Below, piece after piece: positions 63,293-64,000 of a DNA stretch of 64,000 nucleotides. The DNA comes from Brevibacterium casei CIP 102111 (GTDB lineage Bacteria; Actinomycetota; Actinomycetes; Actinomycetales; Brevibacteriaceae). The stretch's first letter is position 1. Each line of letters begins with the position of its first letter. Made by a program: the position numbers and the translations under genes. The DNA is taken from the NCBI RefSeq assembly GCF_900169275.1, contig NZ_FXZC01000004.1, forward strand, positions 372,001 through 436,000, given 5' to 3'. The notes below the pieces were generated by a model. It worked only from the letters and a program-made list of their open reading frames with translations, did no database searches and was not told the origin of the DNA.

Positions 63293-64000
63293 GCTCGAAG
63301 AGCCGAACATCATCGCGGAGAATGTCCAGGTCCGGTACACCGTCGATACGAGCGATCCTTCTCAGCGTTCGAAGACGATGCTGTCACGAGTCGGCAGAAT
63401 GGTCACCGGACGGAACGGAACGACGACCGTGCGCGCCTTGCGCGGCGTCAACCTCGTAGCGCGCGAAGGCGAGATGATCGGGATCGTCGGCGCTAACGGC
63501 TCCGGCAAATCGACTTTCCTTCGCAACGTTGCCGGGGTTGAACAGCCCGATCGCGGTCGAATCCTCGTCCGTTATCAGCCCCTCTTGCTGGGTGTGAGCG
63601 CGGCGTTGCAGCCAGCCCTGTCGGGAAGTGAGAATGTGCGACTGGGTTGTCTTGCAATGGGGCTCACCCCTGAGGAGGCGGCCAATGCTTTCGACTACGT
63701 CGTGGAGCTTTCAGCTTTGGGCCAGGCGATTCACCGTCCGATGGGCACCTATTCTTCCGGCATGGGCGCACGTCTGAGGTTCGCAATCGCCCTGGCTGCG
63801 CGACCAAAGATCCTGCTCATCGATGAGGCTCTGTCCACCGGGGACGCCACATTCGCTGAGCGTAGCGAGACGGCGATGGACGAACTCCTTGCCGAGGCAG
63901 GAACGGTGCTGCTGGTCAACCACGCGGCCAAAGTCATCCAGGAGCTCTGCACACGAGCTGTTTGGATGCACAGGGGCGAGATCCTCATGAATGGACCCGC
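63279..64000 (+). CDS. ABC exporter ATPase (Wzt/TagH-like), second, 3'-truncated by window
   Basis: The frame starts at ATG 63279, overlaps the permease by 14 bases, and is open to the end of the window (240 residues seen). Walker A is GANGSGKST in IGIVGANGSGKSTFLRNVAG, the signature is TYSSGMGARLRFAIALAA, Walker B is ILLIDEALSTGD and the switch His is in LVNHAAKVI. The N-terminal insert SDPSQRSKTMLSRVGRMVTG matches the Wzt/TagH type. Whether it has a C-terminal carbohydrate-binding domain cannot be seen, but the first ATPase ends at about the same point. Confidence 0.93.
   Translation, partial: MVDSELEEPNIIAENVQVRYTVDTSDPSQRSKTMLSRVGRMVTGRNGTTTVRALRGVNLVAREGEMIGIVGANGSGKSTFLRNVAGVEQPDRGRILVRYQPLLLGVSAALQPALSGSENVRLGCLAMGLTPEEAANAFDYVVELSALGQAIHRPMGTYSSGMGARLRFAIALAARPKILLIDEALSTGDATFAERSETAMDELLAEAGTVLLVNHAAKVIQELCTRAVWMHRGEILMNGP

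Overview
The window is high-GC DNA with dense, ATGA-coupled operons, GTG and TTG starts and typical actinobacterial families. These include an LCP wall-polymer transferase, a WecA-type priming transferase and an AGCS symporter. The overall look suggests Micrococcales, perhaps Brevibacterium; that placement is an inference and no rRNA or tRNA gene is visible to test it. Two stretches are clearly less GC-rich than the rest: 35.1-36.75 kb and the glycan genes at about 48.9-56.3 kb. A milder drop is seen at 26.2-27.3 kb.

Layout. 0-4.4 kb: four overlapping glycosyltransferase genes, the first cut by the window edge. 4.5-7.1 kb: a NarL/LuxR-type two-component system and a small membrane protein. 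7.2-14.1 kb: a LysR regulator divergent from an orphan fumarate-reductase/SDH-like flavoprotein, then an AraC regulator divergent from a flavin monooxygenase/alpha-beta hydrolase pair. 14.1-22.9 kb: a complete kdpFABCDE potassium-uptake operon bracketed by one family of inverted repeats. 22.9-32.4 kb: two MFS transporters, an LCP protein, a HIT protein, a RelA/SpoT-domain protein with a small overlapping partner (candidate toxin-antitoxin), DoxX with a divergent HxlR regulator, an alternative ribosomal protein L36, phosphoglucomutase and a rhodanese.

32.7-44.4 kb: a pyridoxamine-phosphate-oxidase-like stress protein, then a 1460-bp IS481-type insertion sequence lying inside a long hairpin. 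Next comes a small AT-rich island carrying one DUF4062/TIR-like gene, bounded by 49-bp direct repeats derived from the 3' end of the adjacent flavoprotein gene. A hydroxyproline-type catabolic operon follows (DapA-family deaminase, proline racemase/4-hydroxyproline epimerase, GntR regulator, three-part HcnABC-like dehydrogenase) with a divergent AGCS symporter.

44.5-64 kb: a ferredoxin-reductase-like flavoprotein, then a cell-surface glycan locus. It has two Wzm/Wzt ABC exporter pairs, one at each end, WecB and WecC (UDP-ManNAcA supply), two paralogous CgeB-like plus GT2 fusion glycosyltransferases facing each other across a rhamnosyltransferase-like gene, a CapD/FlaA1-type dehydratase, a WecA/TagO-type priming enzyme and two GT4 enzymes. 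It looks like a lipid-linked wall polymer pathway; the earlier LCP protein could attach such a polymer to peptidoglycan.

The most interesting accessory elements are the DUF4062/TIR-like island in the 3' end of a catabolic gene, the RelA/SpoT-domain module lying between two copies of one terminator, the nested IS-in-hairpin, and the repeat family around kdp.
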